Shown: positions 1 to 8,928, numbered from the stretch's first letter. The stretch: DNA of 64,000 nucleotides from Cyclobacteriaceae bacterium YHN15 (GCA_003797895.1 RKQB01000001.1:325822-389821); one strand, 5' to 3'. The notes: generated from the letters alone by a model not told the origin. Translations and numbers: made by a program.

Positions 1-132
1 CCTAATAATCTCTGAAATGCGCGTTTGGGGAATAAATGTTTCCTTCGCTAAACGGTATGCAGAAATCTCCATAGGTTTCAAGAATTCCTCAAGTAAAATT
101 TCACCTGGGTGTATATTTTCCAACTTTTCCAT
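1..132 (-). CDS. higA: HigA-type antitoxin, XRE family (partial, runs off the window)
   Basis: Only the first 44 codons are inside the window, starting with ATG at 132 and running off the left edge. The visible N-terminus has the HPGEIL-EEFLKPM signature typical of HigA antitoxins, followed by the first helices of a helix-turn-helix domain (SAYRLAKE, then IPQTRISEIIR). In this family the antitoxin binds the partner toxin and represses its own operon. It lies 10 bases downstream of a HigB/RelE-like toxin gene on the same strand, in the toxin-first order usual for higBA. The family call is firm; the C-terminal half cannot be judged. Confidence 0.85.
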   Translation of the reverse strand, partial: MEKLENIHPGEILLEEFLKPMEISAYRLAKETFIPQTRISEIIR

Positions 133-142
133 ATTGTTTTGA

Positions 143-424
143 TTAATGGTAGTCAACTATTTTAACATCGTATGCATCATTATTTTTCCATTGAAAGATG
201 ATTCTCCATTGATTATTTATTCTAATACTATAGTATTCTTTCAAGTCACCTTTCAATTTTTCCAGTCTGTTTGCAGGCGGAATTCTTAAATCATTTACAT
301 TCTGTGCGTTGTTAAGCATTCTAAATTTTCTACGGGCAACATTCTGAATTTCACTTGGTAATTTCTTAGACTGAATTCCATCCCAAATTTTTTCGGACTC
401 CTTATCACCAAATTCTTTTATCAT
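143..424 (-). CDS. higB: HigB-type toxin, RelE/ParE superfamily
   Basis: This 93-residue protein has the length and layout of HigB/YgjN-like toxins, which are ribosome-dependent mRNA interferases. Recognisable segments are an N-terminal K-E-F-G-D-K-E-S-E-K-I-W helix, the PPANRLEKLKGDL segment, and the C-terminal RINNQWRIIFQW strand with a final V-x-I-V-D-Y-H. It sits just upstream of a HigA-like antitoxin on the same strand, so the two form a co-transcribed toxin-antitoxin module. The start is ATG at 424. Activity is inferred from the family. Confidence 0.88.
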   Translation of the reverse strand: MIKEFGDKESEKIWDGIQSKKLPSEIQNVARRKFRMLNNAQNVNDLRIPPANRLEKLKGDLKEYYSIRINNQWRIIFQWKNNDAYDVKIVDYH

Positions 425-648
425 AAAAATTGAAGCATGTTACTAACGCTAAAGGTAAGTATTTATTTCTTTTTGGGCAATCAACGGCTTTTGTTTTACC
501 AGTCCATCTAGCGATATTGTAAATATGTATCAGGGACTTTAGCAATAGGCTCAAAATAAGTGGAAGGAACTTTGATTAACCTAAAACTTCCACAGCTATG
601 TTTCCTGACCACAAACGTTATTCCTATCAAGTTCTAATCCTGTTTCCT

Positions 649-2769
649 ATGCATATAAAATCATGGATTTATGCTGTATTGTTTTTAGGTACTTTTTCCT
701 GTATTAAAAATAAAGATGCTTCCCATGGTGAATGGGCGGTCTATCGTGGTGGAAATGACGCCGCCCAATTCTCTGGATTGGATCAGGTCAACGTGGATAA
801 TATCCATTTGCTTGAGCCGGCATGGATTTTTAATACCGGAGACGGCGGAGAGAAAACCACCATCGAATGCAATCCCATCATCATCGGCAAGACGATGTAT
901 ATCACTTCTCCTGCTCTCGCCTTAATTGCTTTGGATGCTGCGACAGGAAAGGAACTATGGAGATTTGATCCTTTTGCCGGTGAAACGGCAGTGGGCGTCA
1001 ACCGAGGAGTAACCTACTTCAAAGATGGGGAGAAAAAAACCCTCTTTTTACCGGCGGGAAACTATTTGTATGCAGTAAATGCCAAAACCGGAAAATTACA
1101 TCCTGATTTCGGGAATCAGGGCAAAATCGACTTACGGGAAAACATGGGAACGGATCCGGAAAGCCTTTCTATAGGATTATCCACGCCGGGAATCATTTAT
1201 CAAGATCTGATCATCGTGGGTTCTACCACCGGAGAGGGTTACACCGCTGCACCGGGACATGTTCGGGCTTTCAATGCCAAGACCGGTGAATTTGTCTGGA
1301 TTTTTCATACGATTCCTCAAGAAAACCAATTTGGTCACGACACTTGGAATTGGATAGCAGGAGAAAATTACGGTGGGGCAAACAACTGGGGAGGAATGAG
1401 TCTGGATGAAAAAAAGGGTTGGGTGTTTGTTTCCACAGGTTCGGCTGTATATGATTTCTATGGTGCCAACCGACTTGGGGAAAATCTCTATGCCAATTCC
1501 ATCATTGCACTGAACGCAGTCTCCGGGGAGAAAATCTGGCACTATCAAACCGTCCACCACGATTTATGGGATGTTGACCTTCCCTGTGCTCCGACCTTGA
1601 TTTCCATCCCTTGGGAAGATGGTTGGAAAGAGGCTTTGGCGCAGCCCACTAAAATGGGAGAACTGATCATCCTGGACAGAAATACCGGGGAGACACTTCT
1701 TTCCTCCGAAGAATTTCCGGTTCCTGGATCTAATGTTCCGGGAGAATTAGCCCATCCCACGCAAAAACTGAATCAGGGAATCCCTTTGGTCACTAGGGGT
1801 TTGGATCCTGAAAAATTGACCGACATTTCCCCGACATCCAATGAATTTGCCCGAAAGGAACTGGCCAAGTATCGGAATGAGGGAATTTACACGCCGCCGA
1901 GTATGGAAGGAACCATTGCTTTCCCGGGACCTAGAGGGGGTGCGCTCTGGGGAGGTGCATCCTACGATTCCAAAAACAATATGATGTACCTCAACCTCAA
2001 CGAGATTCCCATGATCCTGCAACTGGCCAAAGTGGATTCAGAAGGAAGCTTACCACAAGAAGCTTTAAGCGGATATGGATTGTATATGACCAATTGCTCC
2101 AATTGTCATGGGGCAGAAAGGCAAGGCATGATGGGTTCTTTCCCTGCATTGACAGGGATTGAAAATAGGCTGGAAAAATCCCAACTCATTCAAATCCTAA
2201 GTAAGGGAAAAGGAGTAATGCCGGCTTTTCCCCAATTCAAAGGGGCTGAACTCGAGAAATTGGCTGCCTATCTACTGGAAGGTAAAACTGAAAATCGATC
2301 TCCTGAAAGCCCAAAAATTGGATTGGATAAATACGTACTTCAGGGATTTCGGATTTTCACTGACCAAGATGGATTTCCTGCCAATAAGGCTCCTTGGGGC
2401 ACTTTGACAGCCGTTGATCTTGCTACGTTTTCGGTTAAATGGAAAGTTCCACTGGGATACTATCCCGCATTGCGCGAAAAAGGAATATTGGAAGACACCG
2501 GCACGATGAACTATGGAGGATGCGTGGCCACAGCAGGTGGATTGGTATTCGTAGGAGCAACAGCTGATGAGCTTTTCCGTGCTTTTGATGCTGACAGCGG
2601 AAAAGAACTGTGGTCTTACAAACTCCCGGCCGGAGGATATGCGGTCCCCTCCGTATATGAAGTGGATGGAAAACAATATGTAGTCATCGCAGCAGGTGGT
2701 GGCAACCGAATGGGAACGTCCTCAGGAGATACCTTTATTGCTTTTTCTTTACCGAATGAAGAAAATTGA
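649..2769 (+). CDS. PQQ-dependent dehydrogenase lipoprotein with an inserted cytochrome c domain
   Basis: This is a quinoprotein beta-propeller dehydrogenase predicted to oxidise a sugar or alcohol in the periplasm. Reading from the internal ATG at 649 gives a clean lipoprotein signal ending G-T-F-S-C; the upstream ATG at 598 would add 17 residues. Propeller blades with A-x-D-A-x-T-G-x-E-x-W repeats fill the N-terminal part. A cytochrome c domain follows, with haem motif CSNCH (C500-C503-H504 counted from the 598 start) and likely Met ligand M541 in GVMPAF. The propeller then resumes to the C-terminus (AFDADSGKELWSY), so the haem domain is inserted rather than appended. The substrate is unknown. 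No pqq biosynthesis genes are visible here. Confidence 0.88.
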   Translation: MHIKSWIYAVLFLGTFSCIKNKDASHGEWAVYRGGNDAAQFSGLDQVNVDNIHLLEPAWIFNTGDGGEKTTIECNPIIIGKTMYITSPALALIALDAATGKELWRFDPFAGETAVGVNRGVTYFKDGEKKTLFLPAGNYLYAVNAKTGKLHPDFGNQGKIDLRENMGTDPESLSIGLSTPGIIYQDLIIVGSTTGEGYTAAPGHVRAFNAKTGEFVWIFHTIPQENQFGHDTWNWIAGENYGGANNWGGMSLDEKKGWVFVSTGSAVYDFYGANRLGENLYANSIIALNAVSGEKIWHYQTVHHDLWDVDLPCAPTLISIPWEDGWKEALAQPTKMGELIILDRNTGETLLSSEEFPVPGSNVPGELAHPTQKLNQGIPLVTRGLDPEKLTDISPTSNEFARKELAKYRNEGIYTPPSMEGTIAFPGPRGGALWGGASYDSKNNMMYLNLNEIPMILQLAKVDSEGSLPQEALSGYGLYMTNCSNCHGAERQGMMGSFPALTGIENRLEKSQLIQILSKGKGVMPAFPQFKGAELEKLAAYLLEGKTENRSPESPKIGLDKYVLQGFRIFTDQDGFPANKAPWGTLTAVDLATFSVKWKVPLGYYPALREKGILEDTGTMNYGGCVATAGGLVFVGATADELFRAFDADSGKELWSYKLPAGGYAVPSVYEVDGKQYVVIAAGGGNRMGTSSGDTFIAFSLPNEEN

Positions 2770-3062
2770 TGATTTTGATATGATATGTTTTTAAACGATA
2801 AATATACGATTCTATAGAATGGATTCTGGAAACAGTAATCCTGGAAAATCTAACTAGCCTTGGCTATGAGTATACATTTGAAGGACAGCTTACAAGAAAT
2901 CAAAGACAGATTAAATTTAAAAGTGGTTTGAAAGTTTCAGGTAAGACTTCTAAGCAAAGCTTCATTTACTACCTAATAATAATCTAAGATTTTCTGCCAA
3001 ATCAAAATTTTCAGGTCTTAATTTTATCATACAGTAAGTTAGCTGTAATAGTCCCAATTTCT
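2770..3062. other. Intergenic stretch with an unassigned open segment
   Basis: No gene is recognised here. One plus-strand frame is open from 2802 to 2987 (about 61 codons, no ATG at its beginning). It encodes a plausible protein-like stretch containing LENLTSLGYEYTFEG, then a basic segment and a hydrophobic end. It could be the tail of a decayed gene, but I cannot name a family. The rest is AT-rich with no convincing promoter or terminator. Confidence 0.4.
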
Positions 3063-3282
3063 CTACTTGATAAATTCCTTGATGTACTTATTTACCAATT
3101 CCGGATATTCATGAATCACCCAATGAGAACCTTCAGGAATTCTTTTTATGGTCAAATCAGGTATATAGTCTTCTAGTCCATCAAGATTGGATTTCATCAA
3201 AGCTTGATCTTTTTCTACCCCAAATGACAAGAGTAGGAACATCCACTCTATGTGAATGTTGCAAAATCAATTCCTTTGGTTG
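3063..3282 (-). pseudogene. Decayed alpha/beta-hydrolase (epoxide-hydrolase-like) C-terminal fragment
   Basis: Read on the minus strand, one frame gives KELILQHSHRVDVPTLVIWG. After a one-base shift at about 3217-3219 another frame gives EKDQALMKSNLDGLEDYIPD and then a segment with SHWVIHEYPELVNKYIKEF ending at a stop (3063-3065). This is the C-terminal signature of epoxide-hydrolase/haloalkane-dehalogenase-like enzymes: V-P-T-L-V-I-W-G-x-x-D carries the acid residue and S-H-W the catalytic histidine. The nucleophile half is absent and the frame is broken, so this is a gene remnant. It overlaps the last codons of the esterase gene on the same strand. Confidence 0.7.
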
Positions 3283-4610
3283 GTTATTAGTGCCATGAAT
3301 CGTTCTACATCATAAAATAAGTTATGAGCTGCCGGTGCGATTTTAGGTAAGAATCGACTAAAAGCATGATCTGTTTGAGGCAGGATGTGCAAAATGGCTG
3401 GTACTTTTTGTTGGATCAGTGAATCGTATAAAAGTCGGGTGGATTTTACAGGGGACATTATATCGTGATTGCCATGGATCAGCAAAGTCGGCGGGCATTT
3501 GGGGTTAACATAGGAGAAAGGTGAAAAAAAGGCATAAGTTGCTGGGCATTCATCTGGAGGCCCCCCCATTAAAGGTGCGATGGTGCCTACCTTGTCAAGG
3601 CCTTTTTCAATGCCAAGCCGATAAAAATCCTTACCTATTATTCCCATTAACCAGGGAGGTATCTCAAGTGGTGATTTTTTCATTGATCCTTTGTTATCTG
3701 TCCGAGTAAGGATGTTTTCATTTGTATGATAATACAAAGCTTTCAGGTCGGAAACAGGGTATTCGGCGATCACAGCAGCACAGTTGATATTCTTTCCTTT
3801 CAACTCTAATGGTGTAAACCTCGGATCAGTACTGGTATAGGCTGCCATCAATGCAAGATATCCTCCTGAAGATCCGCCACCAACAATGATCTTTTCGGGA
3901 TTAACCGAATAACGTCCTGCGTTTTCCTTCATCCAGGCAATGGCTCTTTTCACATCTTGTATCATGCCCATCAGATCTGTTTCAAATGCAAGTCGGTAAG
4001 CTACATCCATAATCACATGTCCCTGTGCCGTAAGATGCCTGAAGAGTTCCTCTGTTCGGAAATTTTTATCCATGGTATAAAACGCACCACCGTGCAAAAA
4101 AATAAAAGCAAGACCCGATGGTTTTATCAAGGCCGGCGGCTTCACAATATCACATACCAAATTATTATCAGTACCAGGAATTGTTGCAAAGGAAATGTTT
4201 TGCTCCACTTGCGGTTTCGGAAAATTTGGCAATTTCAGCACTCTACGATGGGGAATAAAACGTTTTTGTTGTTCAGCCAGTATTTGATCTTTCCAATTCC
4301 TTCCAAAAGCCTGTTCAAAACCGCTTCCTGAAGCAGGTGGACGGGTAACACCAATAAAATGCTGCAAATAAATCAAGGTGACAAAAGCACCCAAAAAAAT
4401 GATGAAGGCCTTGCTTGATGCAAGGCCAACGATAAGTGTCAGCAGACCTATAAAAACAAATACGGTAGAAAGTGCTGATACAGAAACTTTTAATCCCCAA
4501 ATGGTTACTGCCGGCCAGCGCGATTTAACAAATAAAACAAGGCTCAAAAGTGCAACCAGGAAAGCAGCTGCGCAAAGAATAATCTGAAAGGCTGATACCA
4601 GGATATTCAT
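3267..4610 (-). CDS. Membrane-anchored alpha/beta-hydrolase, esterase/lipase of the HSL (family IV) type
   Basis: The 447-residue protein has three N-terminal hydrophobic helices (roughly residues 5-30, 40-63 and 66-85) and then a hydrolase domain. The domain shows the HGGAF oxyanion-hole motif, a G-G-G-S-S-G-G nucleophile elbow, an acid residue in HGNHDIMSP and a histidine in QTDHAFSRF. Together these form the catalytic triad of hormone-sensitive-lipase-like esterases. The membrane helices suggest an inner-membrane enzyme acting on lipidic or acylated substrates, which is inference. It begins 15 bases after the DUF2892 gene on the same strand, so they are probably co-transcribed. Its 3' end abuts a decayed hydrolase fragment. 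Confidence 0.82.
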   Translation of the reverse strand: MNILVSAFQIILCAAAFLVALLSLVLFVKSRWPAVTIWGLKVSVSALSTVFVFIGLLTLIVGLASSKAFIIFLGAFVTLIYLQHFIGVTRPPASGSGFEQAFGRNWKDQILAEQQKRFIPHRRVLKLPNFPKPQVEQNISFATIPGTDNNLVCDIVKPPALIKPSGLAFIFLHGGAFYTMDKNFRTEELFRHLTAQGHVIMDVAYRLAFETDLMGMIQDVKRAIAWMKENAGRYSVNPEKIIVGGGSSGGYLALMAAYTSTDPRFTPLELKGKNINCAAVIAEYPVSDLKALYYHTNENILTRTDNKGSMKKSPLEIPPWLMGIIGKDFYRLGIEKGLDKVGTIAPLMGGPPDECPATYAFFSPFSYVNPKCPPTLLIHGNHDIMSPVKSTRLLYDSLIQQKVPAILHILPQTDHAFSRFLPKIAPAAHNLFYDVERFMALITNQRN

Positions 4611-4625
4611 GGAATAGAAATAAAC

Positions 4626-4847
4626 CTAAAGCTTGTCAACTTTTTTCTTTGACCGGCGGGTACTCATATGAAAAATATCATACAATGGAGCATATCCAGT
4701 AAGGCCTGTAAAAAGGTAAAGACCTGCTAATAACAACACGATCAAACCCCATGTCCCGGTTACTTTTCCATCAAAATACAGATAAGCACATAATGCTGCC
4801 AGCAATAGGCGAAGTATAGTATGAGCTTTCCCCAAATTCTTTTTCAT
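4626..4847 (-). CDS. DUF2892 family small inner-membrane protein
   Basis: This 73-residue protein has two hydrophobic segments (about residues 11-26 and 32-50) and a basic C-terminal tail. The pattern G-x-x-x-x-x-R-x-x-x-x-x-x-x-x-Y, then G-T-W-G-L-I, then L-T-G-Y-A-P-L-Y-D-I-F matches the YgaP-like transmembrane domain DUF2892. The family is often fused to or found beside rhodanese domains; here it stands alone upstream of a membrane esterase. The function is not established. Confidence 0.8.
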   Translation of the reverse strand: MKKNLGKAHTILRLLLAALCAYLYFDGKVTGTWGLIVLLLAGLYLFTGLTGYAPLYDIFHMSTRRSKKKVDKL

Positions 4848-4893
4848 ACATTAAAATCATGAAGGTAGAATAAATTAAAAAAAAAATTCGAAT

Positions 4894-4927
4894 AAAAAAA
4901 GCCATGCAGTTTCCAACATGGCTTTTG
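4894..4927 (-). terminator. Intrinsic terminator, usable in both directions
   Basis: A hairpin with arms GCCATG and CATGGC around a 10-base loop, flanked by an A-run and a T-run that extend the stem. It lies just downstream of the stop of the sugar dehydrogenase (4966, minus strand) and before the next minus-strand gene, as expected for its terminator. Confidence 0.7.
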
Positions 4928-4965
4928 TAATTTTAAATGAAAATATAGGCTTTGAATACTTGGTT

Positions 4966-6123
4966 TTAATTACCCTGAGGAATAAGTTTGACCAAGAGCC
5001 CGGTGGCTTCTGTAATGGCATAAATATAACCATCTGGGCTCTCTGAAACCTGTCTAACTCGCCCGATATCCTTCAATAAAGTTTCTTCCCCAACGGCCTT
5101 AGTTCCTTCAAGTTCGACTCTGGCTATTTGTTGTCCCGCTAGACCAGCAACCAAAACATTGCCCTTCCAAGCTGGATATTTGTCAGAAGTAACCAATGTC
5201 ATTCCGCAGGTTGCTATGGAAGGGACCCAATAGGTTACTGGCTGTTCCATGCCCTCTTTTTCAGTTAGTTCGGTTAAGATGGTGCCATCATAATTGATGC
5301 CATAAGATATGACCGGCCAACCGTAGTTTTTGCCTTTTTCGATGAGGTTAAGCTCATCACCTCCTTTAGGACCATGCTCTACTGCCCAAATTCTGTCATT
5401 TGCTTTGTCGTAAATCATTCCCTGCGGATTTCGATTGCCATAAGTCCAAATTGAAGGTTTGGCGCCAGGGGTGTTGACGAAAGGATTGTCTTCAGGGATA
5501 CGTCCATCATCATGGATTCGATGGATTTTACCGTGATCATTATCCAATTCCTGCGCATTTGCAGGCCTTGATCCTTTGTCTCCATTGGAGAAATACAGGT
5601 ACCCAGCATTGTCAAAAACAATTCTGGAACCAAAATGTCTGCCTCCTTTCCATTCCGGACCACAAACAAATATTTCTTCTACACTGTGCAGATTGTTTCC
5701 ATCCAGTTTGGCTCTACTAATTACCAATACATCACCTTCACCTTCCGGTCTGGCATAGGATAAATATATCCAGCCATTGTTGGCATAATCAGGGTGAATG
5801 GTTATGTCCAATAAACCTGCCTGATTGACTTCATGGACTTCGGGTACTCCAGAAAGTTTTTCTCCTGTGAATTTATCATTTTTGAATACGAGAATTTCGC
5901 CCTTTCTTTCTGTTACCAACATGCTGCCATCAGGTAACCAGGTCATTCCCCAAGGACTTTCAAATTCTGTGAACAAAGTGTCTATTTTGATGGTCATTTT
6001 GTCTGTGACCGTTGCAAATGGACTTGGTTCAATATTTACTTCTTCTTTTTTTTCTGTGCAGGAGACCATACTTATGGCAAGACCCACAACTAAAATTAAA
6101 AAGAGTTTTTCCGGATTCTTCAT
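4966..6123 (-). CDS. PQQ-dependent aldose sugar dehydrogenase-like lipoprotein (GSDH/sorbosone dehydrogenase family)
   Basis: This is a six-bladed soluble-glucose-dehydrogenase-type propeller. Family marks include E-x-P-W-G-M-T-W-L-P-D-G, T-E-R-K-G-E-I, Q-A-G-L-L-D-I-T-I-H-P-D-Y with the following Y-L-S-Y, the N-D-H-G-K-I-H-R segment, Y-G-N-R-N-P-Q-G and E-H-G-P-K-G-G-D-E-L-N. The ATG at 6123 gives a lipoprotein signal ending S-M-V-S-C; an upstream in-frame ATG at 6159 adds 12 residues. By family it oxidises aldoses in the periplasm using PQQ with calcium. It is divergent from the TIM-barrel gene and lies about 2.2 kb from a second PQQ-type dehydrogenase. The exact substrate is unknown. Confidence 0.88.
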   Translation of the reverse strand: MKNPEKLFLILVVGLAISMVSCTEKKEEVNIEPSPFATVTDKMTIKIDTLFTEFESPWGMTWLPDGSMLVTERKGEILVFKNDKFTGEKLSGVPEVHEVNQAGLLDITIHPDYANNGWIYLSYARPEGEGDVLVISRAKLDGNNLHSVEEIFVCGPEWKGGRHFGSRIVFDNAGYLYFSNGDKGSRPANAQELDNDHGKIHRIHDDGRIPEDNPFVNTPGAKPSIWTYGNRNPQGMIYDKANDRIWAVEHGPKGGDELNLIEKGKNYGWPVISYGINYDGTILTELTEKEGMEQPVTYWVPSIATCGMTLVTSDKYPAWKGNVLVAGLAGQQIARVELEGTKAVGEETLLKDIGRVRQVSESPDGYIYAITEATGLLVKLIPQGN

Positions 6124-6360
6124 ATGGTTTAATTTGGTTTTCACTTCAAATTTAATCATTTCATGGGAGAATTATTTGGATGCTTTTGACAAACGGTGGA
6201 TTTTAGAAGTAAAATGCCTTTTAAAAGCCCAAAGGGCTGTCTATATTTATAAAATTCAAGAAATCTCCTGATGAATTCGAAAATGAAACCGAGATGTTTA
6301 AACAAAAAGGGAAAACAGGCGCTTCATTCAGGGATGTAAAGTTGAAGATGAGAGACTTTT

Positions 6361-6398
6361 AAAAAACTCCAAACTCCAAATTCCAAACTCAAAAACTC
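6361..6398. repeat. Degenerate short tandem repeat before the TIM-barrel gene
   Basis: About four imperfect copies of an ACTCCAAA-like unit lie immediately upstream of the ATG at 6400. This is low-complexity sequence of the kind seen in other gaps of this window (17186-17246, 20383-20420). Confidence 0.55.
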
Positions 6399-6399
6399 A

Positions 6400-7353
6400 A
6401 TGAACCGTAGAAAATTCATCCAATCCTCAGCTTTGGCGGCTACTTGGGCCACAATTCCTTCTCAATTCTTATTTGCAAATCAAAAAATAAATCGGAAGTT
6501 TAAATTATCCTTAAATCCAGGGATCATAGGAGTGAAAGCCAACTTTGCGGAGACATTGGATTATGCGATTCAATACGGTTATGAGGCCGTCAGTCCTTTT
6601 ACCCAAGAGGTGATGGAAAAGTATTCTGACCTACAACTGAATGAAATTACAGCCAAGATGAAGGCCAATGGTGTCAGTTATTGTTCTTCAAATATTCCTG
6701 TGGAATTCAGGAGGGACGAAGCTAAATTCAAAGAGGATTTTCAGGGATTGAGAAAATTCTGTCAGACCATGGAAAAGCAGGGTGCGACACGCATGAACAC
6801 CTGGATCATTTCTTCACATAATGAATTGACCTATAATGAAAATATGCGTCAGCATGCTTACCGGCTTGGGGAATGCGCCAAAGTGATGGATGATCATGGA
6901 ATAAAGCTGGGTTTGGAATATTTGGGCATGCGGACTATGTTGATCATGAACCGATATCCTTTTATTTCCAGTATGAAAGAAGGAAGGGAATTGATTGGTG
7001 AAACCGGTCAAAACAATGTGGGCTTTGTCCTGGATTCCTTCCATTGGTACTGTGCCAATGAATCTATTGAAGACCTCCACACCCTGAAACCTGAGGAGAT
7101 TGTGGTGGTAGATCTGAACGATGCCCGTGATGGATTTACCCGGGAGACACAATTGGATGGTAAAAGAGAATTACCAATGGCTACAGGTGTCATCAATATC
7201 CGTGAATTCCTTCAGGGCCTTATAGACATTGGGTATGATGGCCCGGTAAGGACTGAACCTTTTAATCAAGCATTGAATGATTTGGAAAATGATGAAGCAT
7301 TGAGGACAAATATGGAAGCCATCAGAAGATCTTTGGCTTTGGTGGGAATGTAA
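6400..7353 (+). CDS. Sugar phosphate isomerase/epimerase-like TIM barrel with Tat-type signal
   Basis: The 317-residue protein starts with M-N-R-R-K-F-I-Q-S-S, a twin-arginine-like export signal followed by a hydrophobic segment, so it is predicted to act in the periplasm. The remainder resembles xylose-isomerase-like TIM barrels (AP endonuclease family 2 fold). Metal-ligand-like positions are visible in LGLEYLG, F-V-L-D-S-F-H-W, V-V-D-L-N-D-A-R and the C-terminal R-T-E-P-F-N. It converges with a Tat-exported Gfo/Idh/MocA oxidoreductase. This pairing is common in Bacteroidota sugar-derivative catabolism. The substrate is not known. Confidence 0.82.
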   Translation: MNRRKFIQSSALAATWATIPSQFLFANQKINRKFKLSLNPGIIGVKANFAETLDYAIQYGYEAVSPFTQEVMEKYSDLQLNEITAKMKANGVSYCSSNIPVEFRRDEAKFKEDFQGLRKFCQTMEKQGATRMNTWIISSHNELTYNENMRQHAYRLGECAKVMDDHGIKLGLEYLGMRTMLIMNRYPFISSMKEGRELIGETGQNNVGFVLDSFHWYCANESIEDLHTLKPEEIVVVDLNDARDGFTRETQLDGKRELPMATGVINIREFLQGLIDIGYDGPVRTEPFNQALNDLENDEALRTNMEAIRRSLALVGM

Positions 7354-7432
7354 TTTTCAGCAATAGGCGTAAAACATGTCCCTCATTGAAAGACATTGTT
7401 TTTTGGTTAAAACTATTTTCCCCTATCCTATT

Positions 7433-8842
7433 CTACATTTCCCAGCCCTTCCTTACAGGTTCCTTGATATATTGGTCTGCTTCAGAAATTCCTTTGGCTT
7501 TCATGTTGTCATAATCCCACTCGATCAACTTTCCTCCCAATCTCAAGGAGAGTACTCCCAAGAGCGTGATTTCAGTGAGTCTTGACCCATATTCAAAATT
7601 GGAGGAAGCCTGATCATTATTTCTGATGGCATCAATCCATTCCTGAAAATGTCCAGGGGATCTTTTTAGGGATGGCTTAGGAGCCTTGATTGTATTGCGG
7701 AATGATTCAGGGAAAACCTGTGGTTTGCGATTGCCTCCATCATTGATAATGATGCCCTTACTGCCTACAAACATAGAGGCCCTGGAACCATATGAATAGC
7801 CTTGGGGTAGGGCAGGATGTAAATCCGGCTTTAGTCCTCCTGAATACCAAGTTATTTTCATGGCTTTTTGCTTGCCTTTTGGAGAAAAGTTGAAATATCC
7901 TATTTCCCCGTATGGGGCAATTTTGGTATCTGAATAGCCTGCGGGAAACACCTGCACGGTATCAGGGCTTTGCAGGTCAAATGCCCAGGTCACTGAATCC
8001 ATGTCATGGCAACCGAAATCACCCAATGCCCCACAACCATAATCCCAAAAATCTCTCCAGGTTACGGGAACATAATCATTGTGATAGGGCACCATTTCCC
8101 TTGGCCCGATCCACTGATCCCAGTCAAAGCCAATAGGCATGGTGCTTTGTCCTTGTGGCAATCCTTTTAGACCCGGTAGCCAACGGCCAGCAGGTACCCA
8201 GGCATGGAATTCCTTTACTTCTCCAATGACACCTGCCTGAAGGTATTCCACGGTTTCCCTTATGCCCTCAGCAGCATGTCCAGAATTACCCATTTGGGTA
8301 ATCAAACCGGTTTCTTTGGTGACTTTGGCCACTTCCCGGGCTTCCCAGATATTGTGGGTGAGCGGTTTTTCGCAGTAGACATGCTTCCCCATTTTCAGGG
8401 CCATTAGCGCTATATAGGCATGGGTATGGTCTGGTGTGGAAATCACGATGCCATCCAGATCCGATGAATTTTCCATCAATTTCCTAAAATCCTCATACTG
8501 GGCCACCCGCTTGTTTTCACCCTTGGCCGAATAATGTGCTTCTATCATTGCAGAAGTTGGTCCTCTACCCGCTTCGGAGCGGTAATAAAAATCTGCCAGG
8601 TTCCAGTAATAAGCAGGATCTGCTACAGAAGCTATATTGACATTATCCACTTTTAGAAAAGCTACGGCATTCTGTTTTCCTTTTCCACCCGCCCCAATGA
8701 TACCTAAAGTGACCATGTCACTTGGTGCGGTGTAACCCGGACCTCCGATGACATGTCTCGGTACTATCATCATTCCTGCACCGCTAAGGGCCGCTGCTTT
8801 GACAAAATCTCTTCTGGAAAAGGGTGGTTTTTCATTTTTCAT
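7433..8842 (-). CDS. Gfo/Idh/MocA family NAD(P)-dependent oxidoreductase, Tat-exported
   Basis: ATG at 8842 gives 469 residues beginning with a twin-arginine signal (F-S-R-R-D-F-V-K-A-A) and an Ala/Gly-rich hydrophobic stretch. The mature part opens with a Rossmann motif (TLGIIGAGGKGKQN) and has the family's Y-C-E-K-P-L-T-H-N catalytic-lysine segment. It also has T-P-D-H-T-H and a C-terminal beta-sheet domain with GCHDMDSV. Relatives oxidise or epimerise sugars using tightly bound NAD(P), and exported members are common in Bacteroidota. It converges with the TIM-barrel gene. The specific substrate is unknown. Confidence 0.87.
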   Translation of the reverse strand: MKNEKPPFSRRDFVKAAALSGAGMMIVPRHVIGGPGYTAPSDMVTLGIIGAGGKGKQNAVAFLKVDNVNIASVADPAYYWNLADFYYRSEAGRGPTSAMIEAHYSAKGENKRVAQYEDFRKLMENSSDLDGIVISTPDHTHAYIALMALKMGKHVYCEKPLTHNIWEAREVAKVTKETGLITQMGNSGHAAEGIRETVEYLQAGVIGEVKEFHAWVPAGRWLPGLKGLPQGQSTMPIGFDWDQWIGPREMVPYHNDYVPVTWRDFWDYGCGALGDFGCHDMDSVTWAFDLQSPDTVQVFPAGYSDTKIAPYGEIGYFNFSPKGKQKAMKITWYSGGLKPDLHPALPQGYSYGSRASMFVGSKGIIINDGGNRKPQVFPESFRNTIKAPKPSLKRSPGHFQEWIDAIRNNDQASSNFEYGSRLTEITLLGVLSLRLGGKLIEWDYDNMKAKGISEADQYIKEPVRKGWEM

Positions 8843-8928
8843 GGTCAATAGGGTTTTAAGGTTGTTGAAGGTTTAAGGTATTTATTTTGACCTTACAAAA
8901 AATAAATTATTTGATGAAAGCTAGTTCA

